Part shown: positions 15,337 through 24,010 of the stretch, in pieces
How the letters are laid out: every line of letters begins with the position of its first letter
How positions within the stretch are numbered: the first letter of the stretch is position 1
NCBI RefSeq assembly: GCF_024138395.1
Contig: NZ_JAMYDU010000034.1
Span: 1 to 47,876, forward strand
Origin: Pseudomonas mandelii
Lineage (GTDB): Bacteria > Pseudomonadota > Gammaproteobacteria > Pseudomonadales > Pseudomonadaceae
Length of the DNA: 47,876 nucleotides
Direction of reading: 5' to 3'
Program-made: the position numbers and the translations under genes
The notes under the pieces: model-generated
Database searches by the model: none
What the model saw: the letters and a program-made list of their open reading frames with translations, nothing else
Told to the model about the DNA's origin: nothing

Positions 15337-15673
15337 TATTGCGGCGGCTCTGAATGGAGTGTGGAGGGACGTGTAGCGCTCCAGCCGAATGCACTAGAGC
15401 GGTGCACAAACGGGGAGCTAGTATAGAGGCCATCAGCGATTGAAGGCGACAGGCGATTCGGCTTTTACGGTAAGTTTTTCCAATTATTTTTCGATCGTTG
15501 GTCGAGCGGTGTCATCAAAGGTTTTATCCGATGTAGGGCGTTTGCCTTGAAAGCGAGGGCAATCGGCTCCACATTGAGCGCAATCCAGTTTTTTCCTCGG
15601 GCGACATCGGTCGTTTGCGGTCTTTTTCGTTGCTGTCCGGTTTGTCCGGGCAGGCGCGAATCCAGAGGTATGT
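15337..15673. other. Divergent intergenic region, aminotransferase/uvrB
   Basis: This 337-nt gap between divergent genes has no convincing ORF. The T-rich middle (about 15470-15610) should hold the uvrB promoter. No CTG-N10-CAG LexA box could be found by eye. Confidence 0.5.
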
Positions 15674-17689
15674 ATGTCTGAATTCCAGCTAGTCACCCGC
15701 TTTGAGCCCGCCGGCGATCAGCCGGAAGCCATCCGCCTGATGGTCGAGGGCATTGAGGCCGGGCTGGCGCACCAGACGTTGCTCGGTGTGACCGGCTCGG
15801 GCAAGACCTTCAGCATTGCCAACGTGATCGCCCAGATACAGCGCCCGACACTGGTGCTGGCGCCCAACAAGACTCTGGCCGCGCAGTTGTATGGCGAATT
15901 CAAGGCGTTCTTCCCGAACAACGCCGTTGAATACTTCGTGTCCTATTACGATTATTACCAGCCCGAAGCCTATGTGCCGTCATCCGACACTTTCATCGAG
16001 AAGGATGCCTCGATCAACGACCACATCGAGCAGATGCGCCTGTCCGCGACCAAAGCGCTGCTGGAGCGCAAGGACGCGATCATCGTCACCACGGTGTCCT
16101 GCATCTACGGTTTGGGCAGTCCGGAAACCTATTTGAAGATGGTGTTGCACGTCGATCGCGGCGACAAGCTCGACCAGCGTGCGCTGCTGCGTCGCCTGGC
16201 CGACCTGCAATACACCCGCAACGACATGGATTTCGCCCGGGCGACCTTCCGGGTGCGCGGCGATGTGATTGATATCCACCCGGCGGAATCCGATTTCGAG
16301 GCAATCCGCATCGAGTTGTTCGATGACGAAGTGGAGAGCCTGTCCGCCTTCGACCCGCTGACCGGTGAAGTCATCCGCAAACTGCCGCGTTTCACCTTCT
16401 ATCCGAAGAGCCACTATGTAACGCCGCGTGAAACCCTGCTCGAGGCCACCGAAGGGATCAAGGTCGAATTGCGGGAGCGCCTGGAATACCTGCGTTCCAA
16501 TAACAAACTGGTGGAAGCTCAGCGACTGGAGCAACGCACCCGTTTCGACCTGGAGATGATCCTCGAACTGGGCTACTGCAACGGCATCGAAAACTACTCG
16601 CGCTACCTCTCGGGCCGTGAGTCCGGCCAGGCGCCACCGACGTTGTTCGATTACCTGCCGGCCGACGCCTTGCTGGTGATCGACGAATCCCACGTCAGCG
16701 TGCCGCAAGTTGGCGCCATGTATAAAGGTGACCGTTCCCGTAAAGAGACGCTGGTGGAGTACGGTTTCCGTCTGCCGTCCGCGCTGGACAACCGGCCGAT
16801 GCGTTTTGACGAGTTCGAAAGCATCAGCCCCCAAACGATTTTTGTCTCGGCCACGCCGGGCAATTACGAAGCGGAGCACGCTGGCCGAGTGGTCGAGCAA
16901 TTGGTGCGACCGACTGGCCTGGTGGACCCGCAAATCGAAATCCGTCCGGCGTTGACTCAGGTCGACGACTTGCTTTCGGAAATCACCAAGCGCGTGGCCC
17001 TGGAAGAGCGGGTGCTGGTTACCACGCTGACCAAGCGCATGTCCGAAGACTTGACCGACTACCTGGCCGACCACGGCGTGCGCGTGCGTTATCTGCACTC
17101 GGACATCGACACCGTGGAGCGGGTGGAAATTATCCGTGATTTGCGTCTTGGCGTTTTCGATGTGCTGGTAGGGATCAACCTGTTGCGTGAAGGCCTGGAC
17201 ATGCCGGAAGTCTCGCTGGTGGCGATTCTTGACGCCGACAAGGAGGGCTTCCTGCGTTCCGAGCGCTCGCTGATCCAGACTATCGGCCGGGCGGCGCGCA
17301 ACCTCAATGGGCGGGCGATTCTGTATGCGGATCGCATCACCGGTTCGATGGAGCGGGCGATTGGCGAAACCGAGCGTCGTCGCGACAAGCAGATCGCCTT
17401 CAACCTGGCCAATGGTATTACGCCGAAGGGGGTGTTCAAGGACGTCGCCGACATCATGGAAGGCGCGGTCGTGCCGGGTTCGCGCAGCAAGAAGCGCAAA
17501 GGCATGGCCAAGGCCGCCGAGGAAAGTGCCAAATACGAGGCCGAACTGCGCTCGCCGAGCGAGATCAGCAAACGCATTCGTCAGTTGGAAGAAAAGATGT
17601 ACCAACTCGCCCGCGACCTTGAATTCGAAGCCGCGGCGCAGCTGCGCGACGAAATCGGCAAGTTGCGGGAGCGGTTGATCGTGGTTTGA
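15674..17689 (+). CDS. uvrB: Excinuclease ABC subunit B
   Basis: This 671-residue damage-verifying helicase of nucleotide excision repair takes over DNA from UvrA and recruits UvrC. Walker A GVTGSGKTF is at about residues 38-46. The DNA-probing beta-hairpin YYDYYQPEAYVP is at about 91-103, the DESH box near 337, and the helicase motif QTIGRAARN is present. The C-terminal UVR domain that binds UvrC (SKRIRQLEEKMYQLARDLEF) is at about 631-665. Length and all motifs are normal. The start MSEFQLVTRF follows AGAGGTATGT, a moderate site. Confidence 0.98.
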   Translation: MSEFQLVTRFEPAGDQPEAIRLMVEGIEAGLAHQTLLGVTGSGKTFSIANVIAQIQRPTLVLAPNKTLAAQLYGEFKAFFPNNAVEYFVSYYDYYQPEAYVPSSDTFIEKDASINDHIEQMRLSATKALLERKDAIIVTTVSCIYGLGSPETYLKMVLHVDRGDKLDQRALLRRLADLQYTRNDMDFARATFRVRGDVIDIHPAESDFEAIRIELFDDEVESLSAFDPLTGEVIRKLPRFTFYPKSHYVTPRETLLEATEGIKVELRERLEYLRSNNKLVEAQRLEQRTRFDLEMILELGYCNGIENYSRYLSGRESGQAPPTLFDYLPADALLVIDESHVSVPQVGAMYKGDRSRKETLVEYGFRLPSALDNRPMRFDEFESISPQTIFVSATPGNYEAEHAGRVVEQLVRPTGLVDPQIEIRPALTQVDDLLSEITKRVALEERVLVTTLTKRMSEDLTDYLADHGVRVRYLHSDIDTVERVEIIRDLRLGVFDVLVGINLLREGLDMPEVSLVAILDADKEGFLRSERSLIQTIGRAARNLNGRAILYADRITGSMERAIGETERRRDKQIAFNLANGITPKGVFKDVADIMEGAVVPGSRSKKRKGMAKAAEESAKYEAELRSPSEISKRIRQLEEKMYQLARDLEFEAAAQLRDEIGKLRERLIVV

Positions 17690-17706
17690 GATATGCAGTG
17701 AAGGGT

Positions 17707-17813
17707 CGGGCCTCATCGCGGGCAAGCCCGCCCCCACAAGGATTGAGGGTATTCACACCATATGTGGCCACCTACGGATCCTGTGGGAGCGGGCTTGCCC
17801 GCGATGAGGCCCG
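17707..17813. repeat. REPIN between uvrB and gltX
   Basis: GGGCCTCATCGCGGGCAAGCCC and its inverted copy ending GATGAGGCCCGAC bracket about 60 nt. The outer GGGCCTCATC/GATGAGGCCC also pair. The remaining gap to 17993 contains only the gltX leader. Confidence 0.9.
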
Positions 17814-17993
17814 ACGGAACACTACAAATATCAATTGTGCACTTCCCAAGCCTTCAGCCCTGCCTGCAACCTCCTAGTAGCTCCCCCAATGCAATATTGG
17901 CTTATATGCCCTGCTGACTGGAGCCGGGCAGCTATCGCCTGTTACCATTCGCCGCTTATCTGATCTTCGCTTTTATTCTTTTCGAGACATGCC

Positions 17994-19475
17994 ATGACCA
18001 CCGTCCGCACTCGCATCGCGCCATCGCCTACCGGGGACCCCCACGTAGGTACCGCTTACATCGCTTTGTTCAACTACTGCTTTGCCAAGCAGCATGGCGG
18101 TGAGTTCATCCTGCGGATCGAAGATACCGACCAACTGCGTTCGACCCGCGAGTCCGAACAGCAGATTTACGACGCCCTGCGCTGGTTGGGTATCGACTGG
18201 AGCGAAGGCCCGGACGTCGGTGGCCCGCACGGTCCTTACCGTCAGAGCGAGCGCGGCGATATCTATCAGAAGTACTGCCAGCAACTGGTCGACATGGGGC
18301 ATGCCTTCCCGTGCTTCTGCACCGCCGAAGAATTGGACCAGATGCGCGCCGAGCAAATGGCGCGTGGCGAAACTCCACGTTACGACGGCCGTGCGCTGTT
18401 GCTCCCTGCGGATGAAGTCGCGCGCCGCCTGGCCGCCGGCGAGCCACACGTCATTCGCATGAAAGTGCCGACCGAAGGCGTGTGCGTGGTGCCTGACATG
18501 CTGCGTGGCGACGTCGAGATCCCGTGGGATCGCATGGACATGCAAGTGCTGATGAAGACCGACGGTCTGCCAACGTACTTCCTGGCCAACGTGGTCGATG
18601 ACCACTTGATGGGCATCACTCACGTTTTGCGTGGTGAAGAGTGGCTGCCATCGGCGCCGAAACTGATCCTCTTGTACGAATACTTCGGCTGGGAACAACC
18701 GCAGCTGTGCTACATGCCGCTGCTGCGTAACCCGGACAAGAGCAAGCTGTCCAAGCGCAAGAACCCGACCTCGGTGACGTTCTACGAGCGCATGGGCTTC
18801 ATGCCGGAAGCGATGCTCAACTACCTGGGCCGCATGGGCTGGTCGATGCCGGACGAGCGCGAGAAGTTCTCGCTGCAGGAAATGGTCGACAACTTCGACC
18901 TGCAGCGCGTCTCTCTCGGCGGGCCGATTTTCGACATCGAGAAGCTGTCGTGGCTCAACGGCCAATGGCTGCGTGACCTGCCAGTGGAAGAGTTCGCCGC
19001 TCGTTTGCAAAAGTGGGCACTGAACCCTGAATACATGATGAAGATCGCACCGCACGTGCAAGGCCGGGTTGAAACCTTCAGCCAGGTCGCGCCGCTGGCC
19101 GGCTTCTTCTTCGCCGGTGGCGTGAACCCGGACGCCAAGCTGTTCGAATCCAAGAAGCTCTCGGGCGATCAGGTTCGTCAGTTGATGCAGTTGATTTTGT
19201 GGAAGCTGGAAAGCCTGCGTCAGTGGGAGAAGGACAGCATTACCGCGACGATTCAGGCGGTGGTCGAATCTCTGGAATTGAAGCTGCGTGACGCCATGCC
19301 GCTAATGTTCGCCGCAATCACAGGCCAGGCCAGTTCGGTGTCGGTGCTCGACGCGATGGAAATCCTCGGTCCGGACCTGACCCGTTTCCGTCTGCGCCAG
19401 GCTATCGACCTGCTGGGCGGCGTATCGAAGAAGGAAAACAAGGAGTGGGAAAAACTGCTGGGCAATATCGCCTAA
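17994..19475 (+). CDS. gltX: Glutamyl-tRNA synthetase
   Basis: This 493-residue class I aminoacyl-tRNA synthetase charges tRNA-Glu with glutamate. The HIGH-type signature PSPTGDPHVGTAY is at about residues 9-21 and the KMSKS-type loop KLSKRKN at about 251-257. The C-terminal anticodon-binding helical domain ends at the stop. Length is normal for proteobacterial GltX. Two tRNA-Glu genes, its substrates, lie 345 and 630 nt downstream. Confidence 0.98.
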   Translation: MTTVRTRIAPSPTGDPHVGTAYIALFNYCFAKQHGGEFILRIEDTDQLRSTRESEQQIYDALRWLGIDWSEGPDVGGPHGPYRQSERGDIYQKYCQQLVDMGHAFPCFCTAEELDQMRAEQMARGETPRYDGRALLLPADEVARRLAAGEPHVIRMKVPTEGVCVVPDMLRGDVEIPWDRMDMQVLMKTDGLPTYFLANVVDDHLMGITHVLRGEEWLPSAPKLILLYEYFGWEQPQLCYMPLLRNPDKSKLSKRKNPTSVTFYERMGFMPEAMLNYLGRMGWSMPDEREKFSLQEMVDNFDLQRVSLGGPIFDIEKLSWLNGQWLRDLPVEEFAARLQKWALNPEYMMKIAPHVQGRVETFSQVAPLAGFFFAGGVNPDAKLFESKKLSGDQVRQLMQLILWKLESLRQWEKDSITATIQAVVESLELKLRDAMPLMFAAITGQASSVSVLDAMEILGPDLTRFRLRQAIDLLGGVSKKENKEWEKLLGNIA

Positions 19476-19494
19476 ACGGCGTTTGACTCTGTAG

Positions 19495-19560
19495 GAGTTG
19501 CCGAAGGCTGCGATCTTTTGATCTCGATCTTCGGCGCTTCTCCCGAATTTACGGGGGAGG
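19495..19560. repeat. Short inverted repeat after gltX
   Basis: TGTAGGAGTTGCCGAAGGCTGCGATC is a sequence type often seen between Pseudomonas genes. GCCGAAG pairs with CTTCGGC about 36 nt later, then a CTCCC/GGGAG hairpin follows. Together these may end gltX transcription, though there is no T-run. Confidence 0.5.
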
Positions 19561-19614
19561 GCGGTAAGTGATTGTTATGGCGACAAAAAATTTTGAAAAT
19601 TGTTAAAAATAAGT

Positions 19615-19643
19615 TTGACAGCCTTCCGATGCGCCATTAAGAT
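19615..19643 (+). promoter_or_regulatory. Promoter of tRNA-Ala/Glu cluster
   Basis: TTGACA (19615-19620), 17 nt, TAAGAT (19638-19643), then the GC-rich discriminator TCGCCCCG, typical of stringently controlled stable-RNA promoters. An A/T-rich stretch (19585-19613) upstream may act as an UP element. The first tRNA begins 21 nt after the -10. Confidence 0.88.
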
Positions 19644-19664
19644 TCGCCCCGTCCTCAGCGATGA

Positions 19665-19740
<76 letters not shown>

Positions 19741-19819
19741 ATTTACACTTCAAGGTCTGGCCACACCGGCCTTGAAGCGATCAACACTCAGCGTTGATCT
19801 GTTGTATAGAAGGGTTTGC

Positions 19820-19895
19820 GTCCCCTTCGTCTAGTGGCCTAGGACACCGCCCTTTCACGGCGGTAACAGGGGTTCGAGTCCCCTAGGGGACGCCA
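19820..19895 (+). tRNA. tRNA-Glu (TTC), copy 1
   Basis: The 76-nt gene GTCCCCTTCGTCTAG...GGGGACGCCA has anticodon loop CTTTCAC, giving TTC. It lies 79 nt after tRNA-Ala, separated by two hairpins, and is identical to the copy at 20105. Confidence 0.97.
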
Positions 19896-19948
19896 GTTTT
19901 ACAGAAGCGATGTTGCAAGATGTCGCTCCGCCGCGAGGCGAAAAATCC

Positions 19949-20024
<76 letters not shown>

Positions 20025-20104
20025 ATTTTACAGTTCAAGGTCTGGCCACACCGGCCTTGAATCGATCAGCTCTCAGCACTGATCAGTTGTATAGAAGGGT
20101 TTGT

Positions 20105-20180
20105 GTCCCCTTCGTCTAGTGGCCTAGGACACCGCCCTTTCACGGCGGTAACAGGGGTTCGAGTCCCCTAGGGGACGCCA
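20105..20180 (+). tRNA. tRNA-Glu (TTC), copy 2
   Basis: Sequence-identical duplicate of the gene at 19820, 285 nt downstream. It is the last tRNA of the cluster and two terminator hairpins follow. Confidence 0.97.
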
Positions 20181-20186
20181 CGATTA

Positions 20187-20240
20187 CCCGCTCTGCGGGA
20201 TTTTTAAGGGTCATTCAATTATTGAATGGCCCTTTTGTTT
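20187..20240 (+). terminator. Double terminator of tRNA cluster
   Basis: The first hairpin CCCGC/GCGGG is followed by ATTTTT (20187-20205). The second, AAGGGTCATTCAA/TTGAATGGCCCTT, is followed by TTGTTTG (20206-20240). Confidence 0.85.
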
Positions 20241-20327
20241 GTCTGGCGTTTGGCCAACTCTCCTTTTTCCTCAAAACTGTTCTTCAGACCAGCGGTCACA
20301 TCCACGACTTGCGAAAAATTATTATGA

Positions 20328-20340
20328 GAATAATATTCTA
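20328..20340. promoter_or_regulatory. 13-bp palindrome, candidate TetR autoregulatory operator
   Basis: AGAATAATATTCT is a perfect palindrome 22 nt before the TetR start. Part of it (AATATTC) recurs at 20346-20352, beside the ribosome site GGAGG. Confidence 0.55.
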
Positions 20341-20362
20341 GTCGTAATATTCGGAGGCAACG

Positions 20363-20902
20363 ATGAACGATAAAAAAGCTCAAACCCGCGAACGCATCCT
20401 CAAGGCTGCCAGTGCAGCGCTGATCCAGCGCGGCCCGGCCGAGCCGAGCGTGGGCGAAGTGATGGGCGCGGCTGGCCTGACGGTCGGCGGTTTCTATGCG
20501 CACTTCGAAAGCAAGGACGCCTTGATGCTGGAAGCGTTCAAGCAGCTACTCAGCCATCGTCGTGGCTTGATCGCCGACATGGACGCCGAGTTGACCGGCG
20601 AAGAGCGTCGCGCGTTGGTCGCAGCGTTCTACCTGTCGCGCAAACACCGTGATTCCACCGAGCATGCATGCCCGATTCCGGCGTCGGTCGGTGAGCTGGG
20701 CCGTCTGCCGGACGAATTTCGTGTGGCATTGAATGAACATGTTGAATTGATGGTCGCGCAGTTGGCGGCCAGTCCGGAAGACGCCGACAAAGCCTTGGCG
20801 GACATGGCCTTGATGGTCGGTGGTTTGGCGCTGGCGCGGGCGCTGGGGCCAGGAGAGTTGTCCGATCGATTGCTGCGCGCCGCCAAGTCGGCGGTGCTAT
20901 GA
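20363..20902 (+). CDS. TetR/AcrR family regulator
   Basis: This 179-residue regulator has the helix-turn-helix at about residues 8-55 (RERILKAASAALIQRGPAEPSVGEVMGAAGLTVGGFYAHFESKDAL). The VGGFYAHF form with a short C-terminal domain is typical of the NemR/YcdC side of the family. GGAGGCAACG precedes the ATG. It is followed after 30 nt by an alpha/beta hydrolase, probably its operon partner. The pair sits after gltX as in P. aeruginosa, so it belongs to the core genome, unlike the two TetR genes of the island. Confidence 0.92.
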   Translation: MNDKKAQTRERILKAASAALIQRGPAEPSVGEVMGAAGLTVGGFYAHFESKDALMLEAFKQLLSHRRGLIADMDAELTGEERRALVAAFYLSRKHRDSTEHACPIPASVGELGRLPDEFRVALNEHVELMVAQLAASPEDADKALADMALMVGGLALARALGPGELSDRLLRAAKSAVL

Positions 20903-20932
20903 CCTAAAGGCGTCAGCCTGAGGAGATGGGCG

Positions 20933-21766
20933 ATGAACACGTTGAGCTGGGTTCGTGGCGTTAATGGCACCTTGGGCTGGTTCGCGCCGAAACTGGTGGC
21001 GAGCAAAATGCGACTGGCATTCATGACGCCGCGGGAACTGCCGCCGCGTGATTGGGAATTGCCGCTGCTGGCGAAATCCGAACGAATCACTTTGCGCTTC
21101 GGTCTCTCTGCGCTGCGTTGGGGCCAAGGACCGGCGGTGTTGTTGATGCACGGCTGGGAGGGCCGGCCGACACAGTTTGCCGCGCTGATCACGGCGCTGG
21201 TCGATGCCGGTTACACTGTGGTTGCGCTGGACGGTCCGGCCCACGGTCGCTCGCCGGGTCGCGAGGCTAATGTGGTGTTGTTCGCTCGGGCGATGCTCGA
21301 AGCGGCCGCTGAATTGCCGCCGCTGCAAGCGGTGATCGGTCACTCCATGGGCGGCGCCAGTGCCATGCTCGCGGTTCAGTTGGGCTTGCGCACCGAAACC
21401 CTGGTCTCGATCGCCGCTCCGGCGCGAATTCTCGGGGTGCTGCGTGGGTTCGCCCGCTATGTGCGCCTGCCGCCCAAAGCCCGTTCGGCGTTTATTCGTC
21501 AGGTCGAGAAAGACGTCGGCATGCGCGCCGCCGCGCTGGATGTTGCGCGCTATCAGCTCGACATGCCGGGGTTGATCGTCCATGCCGAGGACGACAACTT
21601 TGTTCCAGTCAAGGAATCCCAATTGATTCACGAAGCCTGGTTTGACAGCCGTCTGTTGCGCCTGGAAGAAGGCGGGCATCAACGGGTGCTCGCCGATCCG
21701 CGGGTGATCGACGGCGTTCTCTCGCTGCTGGCCGGTCGCAGCCTGCAATCGCGCCAATCGGCCTGA
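20933..21766 (+). CDS. Alpha/beta hydrolase
   Basis: This 277-residue serine hydrolase has the oxyanion region LLMHGWEGRP, the nucleophile elbow GHSMGG (S138), an acid in the VHAEDDNFVP strand and the catalytic His in EEGGHQRVL. No signal peptide is seen. GAGGAGATGGGCG precedes the ATG. It is probably co-transcribed with the TetR gene 30 nt upstream. The substrate is unknown; an esterase or thioesterase role is possible. Confidence 0.9.
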   Translation: MNTLSWVRGVNGTLGWFAPKLVASKMRLAFMTPRELPPRDWELPLLAKSERITLRFGLSALRWGQGPAVLLMHGWEGRPTQFAALITALVDAGYTVVALDGPAHGRSPGREANVVLFARAMLEAAAELPPLQAVIGHSMGGASAMLAVQLGLRTETLVSIAAPARILGVLRGFARYVRLPPKARSAFIRQVEKDVGMRAAALDVARYQLDMPGLIVHAEDDNFVPVKESQLIHEAWFDSRLLRLEEGGHQRVLADPRVIDGVLSLLAGRSLQSRQSA

Positions 21767-21814
21767 GCATCCGTTACACTGCCCCGGTCGAAATAATCTG
21801 ACCGGGAGTGGGGC

Positions 21815-22252
21815 ATGGGCTGGGATCGGGCAACGCCGTTTATCATTGATCTGGAAGTAGGCGCCGAGGACATCGACGGGCTGGGCCACGCGAACAACGC
21901 GGTGTACGTGACCTGGCTCGAACGCTGCGCCTGGCGCCACTCGCAACGGCTGGGCCTGGACCTGGTCGAGTACCGGCGGCTGGATCGGGCGATGGCGGTG
22001 GTGCGGCACGAGATCGATTACCTGGCGGCGGCCTATGAGGGCGATGAGTTGCAGTTGGCGACCTGGATCGTCGATTGGGATCAGCGCCTGAAAATGACCC
22101 GACACTTTCAGTTGAAGCGCCCCAGCGACAACACCACGTTGCTGCGCGCGCAGACCACATTCGTATGCATCGAACTGTCGACCGGTAAGCCCAAGCGCAT
22201 GCCGGCGGAATTCATCGAAGGCTACGGCCCTGCATTGCAAGTCGCGATCTAA
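21815..22252 (+). CDS. Hotdog-fold acyl-CoA thioesterase (4HBT family)
   Basis: This 145-residue protein has the 4-hydroxybenzoyl-CoA thioesterase signature DIDGLGHANNAVYVTWLER (about residues 20-38), which contains the catalytic Asp-Gly-H-N region. Length and the following beta strands fit the YbgC/FadM-like group. It lies 48 nt after the hydrolase gene. The physiological acyl substrate is unknown. Confidence 0.88.
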   Translation: MGWDRATPFIIDLEVGAEDIDGLGHANNAVYVTWLERCAWRHSQRLGLDLVEYRRLDRAMAVVRHEIDYLAAAYEGDELQLATWIVDWDQRLKMTRHFQLKRPSDNTTLLRAQTTFVCIELSTGKPKRMPAEFIEGYGPALQVAI

Positions 22253-22254
22253 TT

Positions 22255-22332
22255 GACGCCTTCGCGGGCAAGCCTCGCTCCTACGAGGTCAGGTATTCCA
22301 TCTGTAGGAGAGAGGCTGCCCGCGAAGGCGTC
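22255..22332. repeat. REPIN, GACGCCTTCGCGGGC type
   Basis: GACGCCTTCGCGGGCAAGCC and, inverted, GGCTGCCCGCGAAGGCGTC, with TAGGAG cores, bracket about 30 nt. This is a different REP subtype (CTCGCTCCTAC) from the one at 13941. Confidence 0.88.
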
Positions 22333-22422
22333 CGCACATTTACCACCGCCCGGTCTGACGAAATACCTTCTGCGGGCCGAAACCAGTAAACTGCCGCACG
22401 TTTTTCGTCGAGTGTGTTTTTC

Positions 22423-23382
22423 ATGCAAATTGCTTTGGCGCCCATGGAGGGGTTGGTCGACAACATCCTGCGGGACGTGCTGACCCGTGTGGGCGGTATT
22501 GATTGGTGCGTGACCGAATTCATTCGGATCAACGATCAGCTGCTAACGCCTGCCTATTACCACAAGTTTGGCCCGGAATTGCTGACCGGCGCCCGGACCA
22601 CCTCCGGTGTGCCGCTGCGGGTACAACTGCTCGGCTCCGATCCGGTGTGCCTGGCGGAAAACGCCGCGCTGGCCTGCGAGTTGGGTTCCGAAGTCATCGA
22701 CCTGAACTTCGGCTGCCCGGCCAAGACTGTCAACAAATCCCGGGGCGGCGCGGTACTGCTCAAAGAGCCTGAACTGCTCAACCAAATCGTCGAACACGTC
22801 CGTCGTGCGGTGCCAGCGCACATTCCAGTGACCGCCAAGATGCGCCTCGGTTTCGACAGCCCGAACGGTGCACTTGTCTGTGCCACGGCCCTGGCCGAAG
22901 GCGGCGCGGCGCACATCGTGGTCCATGCGCGGACCAAGACCGATGGCTACAAGCCGCCGGCTCACTGGGAATGGATCCCTCGGGTGCAGGACGTGGTCAA
23001 GGTCCCGGTGTTTGCCAACGGTGACATCTGGAGCGTTGAAGACTGGCGCCGTTGCCGCGAAATCAGCGGCGTCGAAGACATCATGCTCGGTCGTGGTCTG
23101 GTATCACGCCCGGATCTGGCCCGGCAAATCGCCGCCGCCCGCGCCGGTGAAGACGTCGTCGAGATGACCTGGGACGAGCTGCTGCCGCTGATTCAGGACT
23201 TCTGGCTGCAAGCCAAGGCGCAGATGACGGCACGTCAATCGCCGGGTCGCTTGAAGCAGTGGCTCGCGATGCTGACCCGCAATTATCCCGAAGCGGTAGC
23301 GCTGTTCACCGTCCTGCGTCGTGAGACAGAGCTGGATAATGTCTCGCGTTTACTGGGTCTGCAGGTGTCTGAAGCAGCCTGA
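22423..23382 (+). CDS. dusC: tRNA-dihydrouridine(16) synthase
   Basis: This flavin enzyme of 319 residues reduces uridine 16 in the D-loop of tRNA. It starts MQIALAPMEGLVD, has the catalytic cysteine in NFGCPAKTVNKSRGGA (C98, the same number as E. coli DusC), the FMN-phosphate motif in FANGDIWS and GVEDIMLGRGL, and the DusC-type C-terminal domain. A GTG three codons upstream is an alternative start; the ATG was preferred because the family begins MQIALAPM. Confidence 0.92.
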   Translation: MQIALAPMEGLVDNILRDVLTRVGGIDWCVTEFIRINDQLLTPAYYHKFGPELLTGARTTSGVPLRVQLLGSDPVCLAENAALACELGSEVIDLNFGCPAKTVNKSRGGAVLLKEPELLNQIVEHVRRAVPAHIPVTAKMRLGFDSPNGALVCATALAEGGAAHIVVHARTKTDGYKPPAHWEWIPRVQDVVKVPVFANGDIWSVEDWRRCREISGVEDIMLGRGLVSRPDLARQIAAARAGEDVVEMTWDELLPLIQDFWLQAKAQMTARQSPGRLKQWLAMLTRNYPEAVALFTVLRRETELDNVSRLLGLQVSEAA

Positions 23383-23401
23383 AAAAATCTTCAAATAATC
23401 T

Positions 23402-23429
23402 CTTGAAAAGTAATCAGCGGTCCTTATCT
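23402..23429 (+). promoter_or_regulatory. Sigma-32 heat-shock promoter of ibpA
   Basis: CTTGAAA (23402-23408), 13 nt, CCTTATCT (23422-23429). The -35 is the consensus heat-shock box and the -10 matches CCCCATNT at six of eight positions. It lies 73 nt before the ibpA start. Confidence 0.8.
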
Positions 23430-23435
23430 AAGGAT

Positions 23436-23505
23436 TACGCGATGCCGAATTCGGGTCGCGGAGACAAAAAAACTTGCTGATTATGCTCAGGAGATTTGAA
23501 TCATG
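23436..23505 (+). promoter_or_regulatory. ROSE-type RNA thermometer in ibpA 5' UTR
   Basis: The leader has a first hairpin (CGCGA..CCGAATTCGG..TCGCG, about 23438-23460). A second follows in which TTGCT (23474-23478) faces the Shine-Dalgarno AGGAG (23489-23493) across a 10-nt loop. UUGCU opposite AGGAG gives the G-G mismatched helix that marks ROSE elements. Such thermometers are established for Pseudomonas ibpA: heat melts the helix and frees translation. Confidence 0.75.
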
Positions 23506-23949
23506 AATACTGCATTTTCCCTGGCCCCACTGTTCCGTTCCTCGGTAGGTTTCGACCGTTTCAACGACCTGTTCGAAACCGCTCTGCGCAATGAGCCAGG
23601 TAGCACCTATCCACCCTACAACGTTGAAAAATACGGTGATGATCAATACCGCATTGTTGTAGCGGCCGCCGGTTTCCAGGAAGAAGACCTGGACCTGCAA
23701 GTGGAGAAAGGTGTGCTGACCATCAGTGGCGGCAAACGTGACGCGGATGAAAACGTCACTTATCTGTACCAAGGCATCGCTCAGCGTGCTTTCAAACTGT
23801 CGTTCCGTCTGGCGGACCATATTGAAATCAAGGCCGCCGAACTGCGCAACGGTTTGTTGAGCATCGACTTGCTGCGCGTGATTCCGGAAGAGGCGAAAGC
23901 CAAACGCATCCCGATAAACGGGACGGAAAAACCGGCTTTGCAGCACTGA
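23503..23949 (+). CDS. ibpA: Small heat-shock protein, Hsp20/IbpA family
   Basis: This 148-residue holdase chaperone binds unfolding proteins and passes them to DnaK/ClpB. It begins MNTAFSLAPLFRSSVGFDRFNDLFE as in IbpA. The alpha-crystallin domain covers about residues 38-125 (PPYNVEKYGDDQYRIVVAAAGFQEEDLDL), and a C-terminal IPI-type motif RIPIN lets subunits oligomerise. It is controlled at two levels by a sigma-32 promoter and a ROSE leader, and ends at a strong terminator. Confidence 0.96.
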   Translation: MNTAFSLAPLFRSSVGFDRFNDLFETALRNEPGSTYPPYNVEKYGDDQYRIVVAAAGFQEEDLDLQVEKGVLTISGGKRDADENVTYLYQGIAQRAFKLSFRLADHIEIKAAELRNGLLSIDLLRVIPEEAKAKRIPINGTEKPALQH

Positions 23950-23956
23950 GCCAAGC

Positions 23957-23993
23957 AACAAAAAGGGCGCCATCCACTGGCGCCCTTTTTTTG
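23957..23993 (+). terminator. Terminator of ibpA
   Basis: AAAAAGGGCGCCA and TGGCGCCCTTTTT form a long stem around TCCAC, followed by a T-run, 10 nt after the stop. Confidence 0.9.
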
Positions 23994-24010
23994 TGCGTAT
24001 TTGTAGCACT

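Noticed and set aside
15620..15673. Possible LexA box before uvrB
   Set aside because: CTG and CAG occur but not with the N10 spacing and AT-rich centre of a SOS box; I could not support SOS control from this sequence.
15980..17737. Long antisense open frame opposite uvrB (and similar ones opposite the aminotransferase, leuC, purF, metZ and gltX)
   Set aside because: GC-rich codon use of the sense genes creates long stop-free antisense frames. Their translations are His/Arg/Gln-rich with no recognisable family, and the sense genes are unmistakable.
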